Shown: positions 1 through 7,796 of the stretch, piece by piece | How positions within the stretch are numbered: the stretch's first letter is position 1 | Layout of the letters: each line of letters begins with the position of its first letter | Assembly: GCA_018053185.1 (NCBI GenBank) | Contig: JAGPLX010000020.1 | Location: 1-44,505, forward strand | Source of the DNA: Syntrophobacteraceae bacterium | Lineage (GTDB): Bacteria > Desulfobacterota > Syntrophobacteria > Syntrophobacterales > Syntrophobacteraceae | Direction: 5' to 3' | Length of the DNA stretch: 44,505 nt | Program-made: the position numbers and the translations under genes | Notes under the pieces: generated by a model | What the model was told of the DNA's origin: nothing | What the model saw: the letters and a program-made list of their open reading frames with translations, nothing else | Database searches by the model: none

Positions 1-2
1 AT

Positions 3-386
3 CTCCTGGAAAGGGTATTTTCCATCCTCCTGGACAATTCTTTGGCGGCCCTTCCCCACGGCGGGCGGGTCCTGGTGGAGGGGGAAGCAGACGGCACGAT
101 CTTCACGGTTCGGTTCACGGACAACGGTACCGGGATTTCCCCGGAGCACCTGCCGTACATTTTCAACCCATTTTTCAGTACCAAGGCGGACGGGGTGGGA
201 ATTGACCTCGCCCTGGTAAAGCGAATCATCGAGATTCACAATGGAAGCGTGGGAGTGAAATCGAAGGTGGGAGACGGTACCACCTTTTTCCTTCAGCTTC
301 CCTTGGAACGGCGGCGTCCCATTCGTACCCGCCTCCTGGTCGAGACCGTCGGGACAGGGGGCGATACGAGAGATCTTTTCAACTGA
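3..386 (+). CDS. Sensor histidine kinase, C-terminal ATPase domain (5'-truncated by window edge)
   Basis: Only the end of the protein is inside the window; the frame is open from base 3. What remains is a HATPase_c domain: an N-box-like stretch (LLDNSLAAL) in the first 20 codons, a G1 box DNGTGI, an F-box-like region (YIFNPFFSTK) and a degenerate G2 region ending VKRIIEIHNGSV, followed by the final strand of the fold. Such domains bind ATP and phosphorylate a conserved His in the missing upstream part. The usual G2 box GTGLGLA is here GVGIDLA, with Asp where a Gly is normal. The reading frame stops at 384-386 and overlaps the end of the convergent cysQ-like gene by 8 bases. Sensor domain, membrane topology and partner regulator cannot be seen. 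Confidence 0.85.
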   Translation, partial: LLERVFSILLDNSLAALPHGGRVLVEGEADGTIFTVRFTDNGTGISPEHLPYIFNPFFSTKADGVGIDLALVKRIIEIHNGSVGVKSKVGDGTTFFLQLPLERRRPIRTRLLVETVGTGGDTRDLFN

Positions 387-1200
387 GCTTTTTTTTCATC
401 AGGTTCGAGGCCTTTTCCAGGAGTCCCGTGTTCTGAAGCCATTCGAGGCTGCCTGCGGCCAGGAAGGGGCCGTTGAGCAGTTTCGGCTTGTTGTAGAGAA
501 GGGGATTGCCGAAAGGATCCACCATCACACCCCCGGCGGCCTGGACGATGGCATGGCCTGCCCCCGTATCCCACTCCCAGGTTGGTCCTAACCGCGGATA
601 AAAATCGGCCTCTCCGGAGGCCAGAGCGCAAAACTTCAAGGCACTACCCCGGTCCATGGCCCGGTGGGAGGGCAGAAGGCCGAGGAGCTCCTCGACCTGG
701 GGCGAAGGGTGCGAACGGCTTTTGACCACTCGGACCGGTTCCTTTCCCTGGAGGGGGGACACCTTCAGAGACCGCCGTTGATCCCCCCGAATCTCCCAGC
801 AACCCTGTCGAATATCGCCCAGGTAGAGGACCTCGAACACGGGTAGATAGATGAACCCGAGGACGGGCTTTCGGTCCTCTACCAGGGCGACGTTGACGGT
901 GAATTCATCGTTTCTTTTGATGAACTCCTTTGTCCCGTCCAGGGGATCCACGAGCCAGAAAAGGGGCCATTGCCGGCGGACCGAGTAAGGGATCTCTTTG
1001 CCCTCTTCCGAAAGCAACGGGATCCGAGGGTAGAGGGAGCGGAGTCCACGGCTGAGGATTTCATGGGAGCGGCTGTCCGCCAGGGTGAGGGGAGAACGGT
1101 CTTCCTTGCTCGTGACCTGAAAATCGGGCGTCCTGTAGACTTCCAGGATTGCCTTCCCCGCCTCCAGAATTAGCTCTCTTACTCGGACTATATCGACCAT
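379..1200 (-). CDS. cysQ: 3'(2'),5'-bisphosphate nucleotidase, CysQ/inositol monophosphatase family
   Basis: A 273-residue protein of the Mg-dependent, Li-sensitive phosphatase family. CysQ hydrolyses 3'-phosphoadenosine 5'-phosphate (PAP) to AMP, which clears the by-product of sulfonation and PAPS reduction; related enzymes act on inositol monophosphate. Visible motifs are LADSRSHE near residue 41, the metal-binding LLSEEGKE near 63-69, the signature VDPLDGTKEF at 84-93, and the second signature WEWDTGAGHA near 208-217. Length is normal for the family. I chose the ATG at 1200 because a G-rich tract lies just upstream; a GTG at 1209 would add three residues. It is the last gene of a minus-strand group and overlaps the convergent kinase end by 8 bases. 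CysQ is favoured over SuhB from the WEWDTG motif, but substrate is inferred. Confidence 0.85.
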   Translation of the reverse strand: MVDIVRVRELILEAGKAILEVYRTPDFQVTSKEDRSPLTLADSRSHEILSRGLRSLYPRIPLLSEEGKEIPYSVRRQWPLFWLVDPLDGTKEFIKRNDEFTVNVALVEDRKPVLGFIYLPVFEVLYLGDIRQGCWEIRGDQRRSLKVSPLQGKEPVRVVKSRSHPSPQVEELLGLLPSHRAMDRGSALKFCALASGEADFYPRLGPTWEWDTGAGHAIVQAAGGVMVDPFGNPLLYNKPKLLNGPFLAAGSLEWLQNTGLLEKASNLMKKKLS

Positions 1201-1257
1201 GACCAACACCCCCCATTCTCTCGTTCCCGCGTTTCATCCGGTTCAAAGGAAATCGTC

Positions 1258-2199
1258 TCAACGCCCGGCCTTGATAAAGCAGCTGCGAATCAGTTCAAAG
1301 TGATTTTCGTGATGGCGGATCTTCCACCAGAGGCTTCCCTTGGCAACCACATGCCAGGCAGGATTTAGCTCCTTCCCGGTGCCATCGAGGATTCCCGCGA
1401 TGTTCTCCCATCCCCTTCCGGAATACTTGCCATGGGTTTTTCCACCCAGCCACCGGTCTTCGCCGGCTGCTTCCAGGGACCAGGAAAAGGGGTCCGAGAT
1501 CAGGAGCTGGGCATCCTCCTTTCCGGCGACCCGGTTGATTTCCTGCAGATGCTTCAGGGGATGGGGGACCTTGTCCACGAGGTTCAATGAGGCGACACAA
1601 CGAAAGGTGCCGGCCCTGAAAGGAAGATTGCACGCGTCGGCCTGGAGGAAATCCACGGCGGTGCAGTCCCAGGAAGGAGGAATGTGGATGGCTTGAGGAC
1701 GACGGATCTTTCCCTCGAGAAAAAGGGGGAAAACCAGCTTTCTGCGCTTCATGAGCTCCCGGGCCGCCCGGACCAGGTTTCGCGAGGAGTCGATGCCGAC
1801 GGCGCCCTGGGTTTTGCGGCACAGCTCGAAGGTGAACCGACCGGCGGCACATCCCACGTCCAGGGACAATCCCTGGGAGGGGTCGAAGAGAGTGCTCCAG
1901 TCTTCATAGCTTGTCAGTACGTCGGGATCGGCGAAAAGATCCGCATAGTGGCTCCACAGGTAGGATGAGACCACGGGCGGGTGTTCGTACTTCGTTGCCG
2001 CGTCGGACAGGGCGCCGAAGGAAACCGGGAGCAGGTTCGCAATGCCTTGGGAGATGGGGTACACAATGCCGCAGGCGGGGCATTCCAGCCAACCGTGCAC
2101 GATTTCGTCCCCGCAGATCTCCTCCTCGCCGAGGAGGAGATCGATCTCCCGGGGTAGACAGGAGGGGCAGATGAGGAGGGCTGCAACCCATGGTTTCAT
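1258..2199 (-). CDS. Class I SAM-dependent methyltransferase with N-terminal zinc ribbon
   Basis: A 313-residue protein. The N-terminus looks like a Trm112-type or small zinc-ribbon domain: CPSC at residues 11-14 and CPAC at 40-43, followed by GIVYPI, the usual end of that domain. A Rossmann methyltransferase domain follows, with motif I LSLDVGCAAGRF near 112-122, an acidic residue ending the second strand (VGIDSS), a DFLQADACNLPF segment matching motif II/III, and RCVASLNLVDKV as motif IV. The substrate is unknown; the architecture resembles UbiE/Methyltransf_11-type enzymes acting on small molecules. The start is uncertain: ATG 2199 places the zinc ribbon at the usual distance, while ATG 2238 would overlap the upstream gene's stop at 2225. 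It is closely spaced with the gene at 2225-3349 and is probably co-transcribed with it. Confidence 0.75.
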   Translation of the reverse strand: MKPWVAALLICPSCLPREIDLLLGEEEICGDEIVHGWLECPACGIVYPISQGIANLLPVSFGALSDAATKYEHPPVVSSYLWSHYADLFADPDVLTSYEDWSTLFDPSQGLSLDVGCAAGRFTFELCRKTQGAVGIDSSRNLVRAARELMKRRKLVFPLFLEGKIRRPQAIHIPPSWDCTAVDFLQADACNLPFRAGTFRCVASLNLVDKVPHPLKHLQEINRVAGKEDAQLLISDPFSWSLEAAGEDRWLGGKTHGKYSGRGWENIAGILDGTGKELNPAWHVVAKGSLWWKIRHHENHFELIRSCFIKAGR

Positions 2200-2224
2200 G
2201 GCAACCGCGAATCCGGCTTCGCTT

Positions 2225-3349
2225 CTAGGTGGAGTCATTCAGTGAGGTCAGGGTCCCGAGAACTCCCAGGGGTTCGATCAGGCGGGAAACAATCCTCTCC
2301 TGGTTCCGTCGGCTGTCCTGGTCTTTCCCGGACTCATGGAGGCGGATTAGTTCGAGTCCGTTCCGCCTTGCCTTGTCGTAGGCGGCCTCCCTCGCCCGCT
2401 CGATCCCCGACCAGTCACCGCTCGATATGAAGTCACGAAAGGCGGGAACGATTTCCGGGAAGAGCACTCGAGTAAAAGGACGCATGAAGGAAAGGTAGAA
2501 GCCCAGGGAAGAGTGAATTTCATGTTGGATGATGTGGCTCAGCAATCCCTGAGGGTGTGTGTCTGCAAGAAGGTCCTTGATGACCCGAGTGAAGATTTCG
2601 ACGGGGCTGTTGGAATAGGTGGAAACGATCTCTTGCCATTGAAGGTTCGTAAAGGTCGTATCCGTGGCTTCCCCCACTTCGTGATAAATCCAGGTCTCCA
2701 ACTCGGATGCCGCCACCGATTCCAGTTTCGGTCCCCATTCACGAGGACGACGGCGAATGGATTCCGAATCCAGACCATAACGGGAAAAGGCGTAGGAGAG
2801 CGGCTCCCGGGCGGAGGGGCGCATCTCCAGGAGCTGGTCCCACAGGAAGAAGAGCATGGGGGTCCGGCGGGCGAAAATCTGTTCCCCCTGCCTCATGGCG
2901 GGGGCCGCGTACAGGTCCCGGACCCATTCCTTTCCCACGACATGGATTTTCAAGCCGCCCAGCCGCCTGGTCTCGAGGACCTCCCCCAGGAAGAACGAGG
3001 GCTTCATTCCCACGGCATACCCTGCTCCGTAAATCAAACCCCGGGGGCCCAGCCTGATGTTGACGGAAGCGGTTTCGAACGGGTGAAAGGTTTCGTCGCC
3101 CAGGGTGAGAAGGACCCAGGGGTGATGTAGGACTTCCTCCCAGCGAGTTTCCGTGGCCTCGATCCATTCCATGAGATCGGCAGGTTCCGGTTCTTCCCAT
3201 GGAGGGATGGAATGTTCCCACTTGTAGAGGTCCCGCAGGCGGAGGAGAAGTCCGCAGATGGAGAAGAGACCCGCATGACCGGCATCGGAGATCTCGCAGT
3301 TCCGCCGGATTTCCTGTTTCAGCCTTCTGAAGTCCACATGGGTGTTCAT
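2225..3349 (-). CDS. Conserved hypothetical protein (deltaproteobacterial type)
   Basis: About 374 residues, soluble, with no signal peptide, no transmembrane segment and no catalytic motif I can name. It is rich in Arg, Glu and Trp and starts with an amphipathic helix (residues 4-20, containing RRLKQEIRRNCE). The later part contains helical segments such as FLARRTP-type Arg-rich stretches and ends in a charged helix (residues ~330-365). I associate similar sequences with the label 'Sfum_1244 family' from Syntrophobacter, but this is memory only. The frame is open further upstream to 3661, but the first ~100 codons there are Pro/Arg/Ser-rich low-quality sequence, so ATG 3349 is preferred. Its end touches the methyltransferase start, which suggests one transcript with it. 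Confidence 0.6.
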   Translation of the reverse strand: MNTHVDFRRLKQEIRRNCEISDAGHAGLFSICGLLLRLRDLYKWEHSIPPWEEPEPADLMEWIEATETRWEEVLHHPWVLLTLGDETFHPFETASVNIRLGPRGLIYGAGYAVGMKPSFFLGEVLETRRLGGLKIHVVGKEWVRDLYAAPAMRQGEQIFARRTPMLFFLWDQLLEMRPSAREPLSYAFSRYGLDSESIRRRPREWGPKLESVAASELETWIYHEVGEATDTTFTNLQWQEIVSTYSNSPVEIFTRVIKDLLADTHPQGLLSHIIQHEIHSSLGFYLSFMRPFTRVLFPEIVPAFRDFISSGDWSGIERAREAAYDKARRNGLELIRLHESGKDQDSRRNQERIVSRLIEPLGVLGTLTSLNDST

Positions 3350-3913
3350 TGGATGATTCGCCCCGGTCGGATTCCGAGCATCCCGGCCGCTTCCGGGAGG
3401 GATGCCCGGATGGTGTAAAGGCTCTTCGGCCCCTGATCGATCCTTCCCCGGTCCGGGAGTGCGGGATGTCCCCCTTCGGCCCATTTCCCCGCTGGTTCGA
3501 AGGTACGACCCGGTCGGAGGGCAGGAAGAGCGATGACCTTCCAGTATCAAATAACGGAATGAGCAGGAAAGGTAAAGGGAAGAGGGAAGGCTGTCCGGGC
3601 CCGGAGGGATCTGCCTTGGATGTCGATTTTGTTGCCGAGCAGGGAAAACGCACAAAATCATGAGAGCTGAGGCCGGCCGAGGAGGCGATCTTTGTCCCGA
3701 TCATCCCACTTCGGCCTCAGACTTCGGTTTGAGGATGCAGCCGCCATACAAACTCGGTTTGGCGAGGATTTTCCGCCGACACCCGTTCGGCTTGAACGAC
3801 GGATCTACGAAAAGGATCGGGGGCAACCTCGGTTCTCAGGCGGAGCGAACTTATCAGGCGAATTCCTTCTCCGGGCGCAGTCAGGTTCTCCGGGTGCCGG
3901 AAAACGATGTTTC
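3350..3913. other. Non-coding spacer between divergent transcription units
   Basis: About 560 bases between the start of the minus-strand conserved hypothetical gene and the inverted repeat in front of the yajC promoter. Open frames here are short, mutually overlapping and have no recognisable product or good ribosome-binding site. It should hold the promoter of the minus-strand group, but I could not assign a clear -35/-10 pair. I see no tRNA or known riboswitch in it. Confidence 0.5.
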
Positions 3914-3960
3914 CGTCCAACTCCGCTAGGTGCGGACGTCCCGGTTTCGGAGGTTGGACG
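3914..3960. repeat. Inverted repeat abutting the yajC promoter
   Basis: The 12-base arm CGTCCAACTCCG at 3914-3925 is matched by CGGAGGTTGGACG at 3948-3960, its reverse complement with one extra base as a bulge. The 22-base interval could form the loop of a hairpin. The second arm ends at the base before a TTGACA hexamer at 3961. It lacks a following T-run, so it is not a typical intrinsic terminator; an operator or upstream promoter element is possible. Function is inferred only from position. Confidence 0.5.
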
Positions 3961-3989
3961 TTGACAATCGAGCTGAAATATCGTTTAAA
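3961..3989 (+). promoter_or_regulatory. Sigma-70-type promoter for yajC-secD-secF
   Basis: A perfect -35 hexamer TTGACA at 3961-3966 is followed after 17 bases by TTTAAA at 3984-3989, four of six matches to the -10 consensus (TTAAAT one base later is equally good). This is the AT-richest spot in the spacer. It lies about 240 bases before the yajC start, implying a long leader. No competing gene lies between. Confidence 0.6.
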
Positions 3990-4227
3990 TTGTCACTTCG
4001 TTTTCGGGAGGGCCGCGCTTCGGGGGGAGCACGGGCTGGGACGGAGGACCTTCCTGGCGATACGAGAACTCGTGGCCGGGAGTTTTCGGGCCGTTGTTTG
4101 TCGGCATCGGAAGAAGGGCCGCCCCTCGGATCATCCAGGAGCGCACCCATGGAAAGAAGGAAACCTCGGGATCGGGTTTCGTGGAATTGCTGAGGGGATT
4201 CGTCCCCCTTTTGTCAGGGAGGAATGC

Positions 4228-4569
4228 ATGGATTGGGTACAAATGGCGCACGCCATGGGCACAACGGGAGAGGGCAGCGGGGCGCAAGGCGCCGCGGGAG
4301 GATTTGCAGCTTTTGCTCCATTGATTTTAATGGTGGTCATCTTTTACTTTCTCCTCGTTCGTCCTCAGCAGAAAAAGCAGAAGGAGCACCGCGCGATGCT
4401 GAGCAATCTGCAAAAAGGGGACGTGGTGATCACCCAGGGGGGAATCCAGGGAAAGATCACGGGACTGACTGATTCGGTGGTCACCCTGGAGATTGCAGAC
4501 AAGGTGCGGGTCAAGGTACAGCGTCCCTATATCGTCGGGCTCATTTCCAAGGGTGAGGTGACAGAATAG
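4228..4569 (+). CDS. yajC: Preprotein translocase subunit YajC
   Basis: A 113-residue small inner-membrane protein that joins SecD and SecF in the accessory complex of the SecYEG translocon. It has a Gly/Ala-rich N-terminus, one membrane segment at about 27-45 (APLILMVVIFYFLLVRPQQ), and the family signature RPQQKKQKEHRAML directly after it, then a small beta-rich cytoplasmic domain (GDVVITQGGIQGKI). The start ATG at 4228 is backed by a strong AGGGAGGA ribosome-binding site at 4216-4223; the frame is open upstream but without homology. It is the first gene of the yajC-secD-secF operon, about 110 bases before secD. Identification is secure from motif and neighbours. Confidence 0.95.
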   Translation: MDWVQMAHAMGTTGEGSGAQGAAGGFAAFAPLILMVVIFYFLLVRPQQKKQKEHRAMLSNLQKGDVVITQGGIQGKITGLTDSVVTLEIADKVRVKVQRPYIVGLISKGEVTE

Positions 4570-4678
4570 ACTTTTGGGGTCTCGGGTTTGGAGGGCCTTC
4601 GTCGCTCCCCGGGAACGGCGGAGGCTCTTTTCCCGTGAGTTCTTCTTGAGAATGCCGCCAGGCACGGGAGGTCCGGAT

Positions 4679-6280
4679 TTGAAGAACCTGAAATGGCGTT
4701 TTGTCCTGGTTGTGGTGGTACTGCTGGCAGCGGTGGTATACCTGACACCGACCTTCCGTGCGACCCTTCCCCCCTGGTGGAGCAAGATCCTCCCCAAGGA
4801 GAAGATCCACCTTGGACTTGATCTCCAGGGAGGGATGCATCTCATCCTCGAGGTGGACACGGACAAGGCCGTCGAGAACTACGCGGACAGGTTGGCCGAG
4901 GAATTGAAAGACACCCTTCGAAGGGAACGGATCCCGTTCACGAAGGTGGAACGAGCCGGGAAGTGGGATGTGATGGTTCACCTGGCCAACCCGGAAGCTC
5001 AAACGCCTCTGACAAAACTGGTGGAAAAGGATTATCCCGTCATGAAAGTCGTGGGGGCGCAAAGTGCCTCGGACGGAAGCATGCAGGTCGCCCTCACCCT
5101 CCAGGATTTTCAGGTGAACCACATTCGAAAGATGTCCTCGAGCCAGGCCCTGGAAACCATCCGAAACCGAGTGGACCAGTTCGGGGTCACCGAGCCGGAC
5201 ATTCGACCCCAGGGAGAGAATCGCATTCTCGTCCAGCTGCCCGGAGTGAAGGACCCGCAACGTGCCGTCGCTCTGATCGGTAAGACGGCTCTTCTCGAGT
5301 TCAAGCTGGTGGCGGAAGAAGTGTCGCCCCAGGACATCAGGGAAGGGAGAATCCCCCCGGGGGTCAAACTCTACCCCATGAAGCACGCGGACAGCAAGAC
5401 GGGTGCAGTGGAGATGACCCAGATCGCCCTGAAAGACCGGACCGTCTTGACGGGAGAAGCTCTCACCACGGCCGAGGTCCGGCTGGACAGCCAGTACAGT
5501 ACACCTTACGTGAGCCTGGAGTTCGATTCGGAGGGAGCCAGGATCTTCGAGCGGGTCACGGGGGAAAACATCAAGAAACGCCTGGCGATCGTGCTGGACG
5601 GGACCGTCTATTCCGCGCCGGTGATCCAGGACAAGATCAGCGGTGGGAAGGCCAGCATCACGGGATCCTTCACTATGGAAGAGGCCAGGGACCTGGCCAT
5701 TGTTTTGCGGGCGGGGGCGCTGCCCGCCCCGGTGAAAATCCTCGAGCAGCGCACGGTGGGACCATCCCTGGGGAAGGATTCCATTCGCAAGGGCCTGATC
5801 GCATCTTTACTGGGCGGCATCGTGACCGTTGTGTTCATGGTGGTCTACTACCGCGCCTCGGGTCTCATTGCGGACCTGGCGCTGATTCTGAATATCCCCT
5901 TGATTCTGGCGTGCCTGGCGGCCTTCGGAGCCACGCTCACCCTTCCCGGCATCGCGGGGATCATCCTGTCGGTGGGTATGGCGGTAGACGCCAATGTCCT
6001 CATCTTCGAGCGAATCCGCGAGGAGTTAAGGCTCGGGAAGACCTTGCGGGCGGCGATCGATGCCGGCTATTCGAGGGCCACCCTCACCATTTTCGACTCC
6101 AACATTACGACGCTCATCGCGGCCGTCGTTCTTTTCCAGTTCGGTACGGGACCCGTGAGGGGCTTTGCGGTGACGCTGACCATCGGCATCATTGCGAGCA
6201 TGTTTACCGCCATTTTCGTGACCAGGATCATTTTCGATTACCTCCTGCTGGAACGGCGGGTTCGCACTGTGAGCATCTAA
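4679..6280 (+). CDS. secD: Protein translocase subunit SecD
   Basis: SecD uses the proton motive force, with SecF, to help pull proteins through SecYEG and release them into the periplasm. The protein is about 533 residues with a first membrane helix at ~7-24, the family motif GLDLQGGMHLILEVD just after it, a large periplasmic region (P1 head and base) up to ~residue 360, and five C-terminal membrane helices. The C-terminal SecD/F signature is present, including SVGMAVDANVLIFERIREE. I prefer the TTG at 4679: GGGAGG sits seven bases upstream and the peptide then begins KNLKWR, typical of SecD. ATG 4652 would add nine residues but has no good ribosome-binding site. It lies between yajC and secF and is surely co-transcribed. 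Confidence 0.95.
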   Translation: MKNLKWRFVLVVVVLLAAVVYLTPTFRATLPPWWSKILPKEKIHLGLDLQGGMHLILEVDTDKAVENYADRLAEELKDTLRRERIPFTKVERAGKWDVMVHLANPEAQTPLTKLVEKDYPVMKVVGAQSASDGSMQVALTLQDFQVNHIRKMSSSQALETIRNRVDQFGVTEPDIRPQGENRILVQLPGVKDPQRAVALIGKTALLEFKLVAEEVSPQDIREGRIPPGVKLYPMKHADSKTGAVEMTQIALKDRTVLTGEALTTAEVRLDSQYSTPYVSLEFDSEGARIFERVTGENIKKRLAIVLDGTVYSAPVIQDKISGGKASITGSFTMEEARDLAIVLRAGALPAPVKILEQRTVGPSLGKDSIRKGLIASLLGGIVTVVFMVVYYRASGLIADLALILNIPLILACLAAFGATLTLPGIAGIILSVGMAVDANVLIFERIREELRLGKTLRAAIDAGYSRATLTIFDSNITTLIAAVVLFQFGTGPVRGFAVTLTIGIIASMFTAIFVTRIIFDYLLLERRVRTVSI

Positions 6281-6308
6281 CGGTTGAAAAGGAAGATGAG
6301 TCGCCATC

Positions 6309-7403
6309 ATGCAATGGATCAGGCCGGATATCGACATTAACTTCGTGGGAATGCGCTACAAGGCGTTCCTGGTTTCGGGTGCCCTCATTCTCCTCAGCCT
6401 GGCTGCCATGGTTTGGCGTGGGGGTTTGAATCTGGGGGTGGATTTCGCGGGAGGAACGCAGGTGCAGATTCAATTCCAGCGTCCGACCAACCCGGACGAA
6501 ATCCGCAACGCCCTGGCAGACCTGGGATTCTCCCAAAGCGCCATCCAGCAGGTAGGGGCAGCCTCCGATCATGAATATCTCATTCGAACCGATGTGACGA
6601 CCTCGGATTTGTCGGACATCTCCCGCAAAGTGGAGGAAAGCCTTTGCAAAGCGTACGGGGAAGGGCAAGCGACCGTTCGTCGGGTGGAAATGGTAGGACC
6701 CAAGGTGGGGCATGATCTCCGGCAAAAGGCTCTGTTTGCCATTTACTATGCCCTGCTGTTCATAGCCATCTATGTCTCCGGACGGTTCGAGCTCAAATGG
6801 GGCACCAGCGGAATCATGGTCGGCGTTCTCATCGTGGGCGTCTACCTGCTGGAGGCCATGGGAGTGCCCGTGGGATACCTCATTGTGGGTGCCTTGCTGG
6901 TCACCATGGGGTTCTGCTGGTTCCTAAAGCTCCCCTACGCCCTTGCCGCCGTCCTGGCCCTGGTTCATGATGTGGTCGTCACCGTGGGGGCCTTTGCCGT
7001 CACCAACAAGGAATTCACCCTCGAGGTCCTTGCAGCCCTTCTGACCATTGCGGGGTACTCCCTCAACGACACCATCGTGGTGTTCGATCGCGTCCGGGAA
7101 AACATTCGAAAGGTCCGTAAGGAAGAATTTAAAAAATTGATCAACGACAGTATCAACCAGACCTTGAGCCGGACGCTGCTCACGGGAGGAACCACCCTGC
7201 TGGCCCTCGTGTTCCTGTTTCTCTTCGGAGGCACGGTCATCCATGATTTCGCCTTCGCCATGATCATCGGCATCGTCACAGGAACTTATTCCTCGGTGTT
7301 CGTGGCCTGTCCTCTGCTCATTACCTACCAGGATTGGGCGGCAGGAGGGGCTTCCCAACCCAAAAAGAAACCATCCAGACCGGAGGTCCCCAGGATAAAG
7401 TAA
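6309..7403 (+). CDS. secF: Protein translocase subunit SecF
   Basis: A 364-residue membrane protein, partner of SecD. It has a first membrane helix at ~17-36, the motif GVDFAGGTQVQIQF just after it, a short periplasmic domain, and the C-terminal five-helix bundle containing the conserved NDTIVVFDRVREN segment and GGTTLLAL. An unusual, extended hydrophobic stretch (around residues 170-205) contains three close membrane segments, slightly longer than in Escherichia coli SecF. The tail is Lys/Pro-rich. ATG 6309 starts 28 bases after secD; the ribosome-binding site is weak (GGAAGATG, rather far), so translational coupling to secD is likely. It is the last gene of the operon. Confidence 0.95.
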   Translation: MQWIRPDIDINFVGMRYKAFLVSGALILLSLAAMVWRGGLNLGVDFAGGTQVQIQFQRPTNPDEIRNALADLGFSQSAIQQVGAASDHEYLIRTDVTTSDLSDISRKVEESLCKAYGEGQATVRRVEMVGPKVGHDLRQKALFAIYYALLFIAIYVSGRFELKWGTSGIMVGVLIVGVYLLEAMGVPVGYLIVGALLVTMGFCWFLKLPYALAAVLALVHDVVVTVGAFAVTNKEFTLEVLAALLTIAGYSLNDTIVVFDRVRENIRKVRKEEFKKLINDSINQTLSRTLLTGGTTLLALVFLFLFGGTVIHDFAFAMIIGIVTGTYSSVFVACPLLITYQDWAAGGASQPKKKPSRPEVPRIK

Positions 7404-7639
7404 CCGGGAAACCGCGGGGCGGCTGAAGCGAAGAGCAACCGTCTGTGAGGAAAGGGGGTGATGGGTCTGGTCCTGGACCTTGAACCTGTACCCCCCCTCT
7501 GCAGGATATGCACTTCCTCCTGTGGACATGGGCGGCAGATCGCCCTTTCCTGGTGGGATAGACGGCGGATCGAGGAACGGTACCCGTTTTTACCATCGGG
7601 GAGGGTACGTACCTCGTCCCCCCAAGCATCTTACTTTAT
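7404..7639. other. Spacer after secF, no gene recognised
   Basis: The first part of a 393-base gap between secF and the PPIase gene. It is GC-rich with C-runs and a few short frames that carry no recognisable product. A weak hairpin is possible around 7546-7586 (GATCGCC against GGCGGATC with a one-base bulge). No convincing rho-independent terminator after secF was found. Confidence 0.4.
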
Positions 7640-7668
7640 TTGACTTTTCAAGGACATGTCGGTATAAA
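7640..7668 (+). promoter_or_regulatory. Sigma-70-type promoter for the PpiC-type foldase gene
   Basis: TTGACT at 7640-7645 and TATAAA at 7663-7668 are separated by exactly 17 bases; each matches its consensus hexamer in five of six positions. This is one of the best promoters in the window. It lies about 130 bases before the ATG at 7797 and ends the spacer after secF, showing that the foldase gene is a separate transcription unit. Confidence 0.65.
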
Positions 7669-7796
7669 TCGCGACAGGATGGAAAGACCCCCATTCATAT
7701 CGAATATAGAAGGACGCTGATGGCGTGCACCTTGGCCCACGAAGGCTTGTCACGCCGTTGTGGGCTGTTTCTTTTTCTACAGAGGAGACCGGACGT

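Noticed and set aside
3349-3661. N-terminal extension of the conserved hypothetical protein to 3661
   Set aside because: The added ~100 residues are Pro/Ser/Arg/Gly-rich with no ribosome-binding site and look like GC-rich non-coding sequence.
7451-7500. Similarity of the spacer at 7451 (GGGGGTGATG...GGTCCTGG) to the spacer at 19470 (GGGGGGTGATG...GGTCCTTG)
   Set aside because: Beyond these short GC-rich pieces the two spacers do not align by eye; probably chance, not a shared RNA element.
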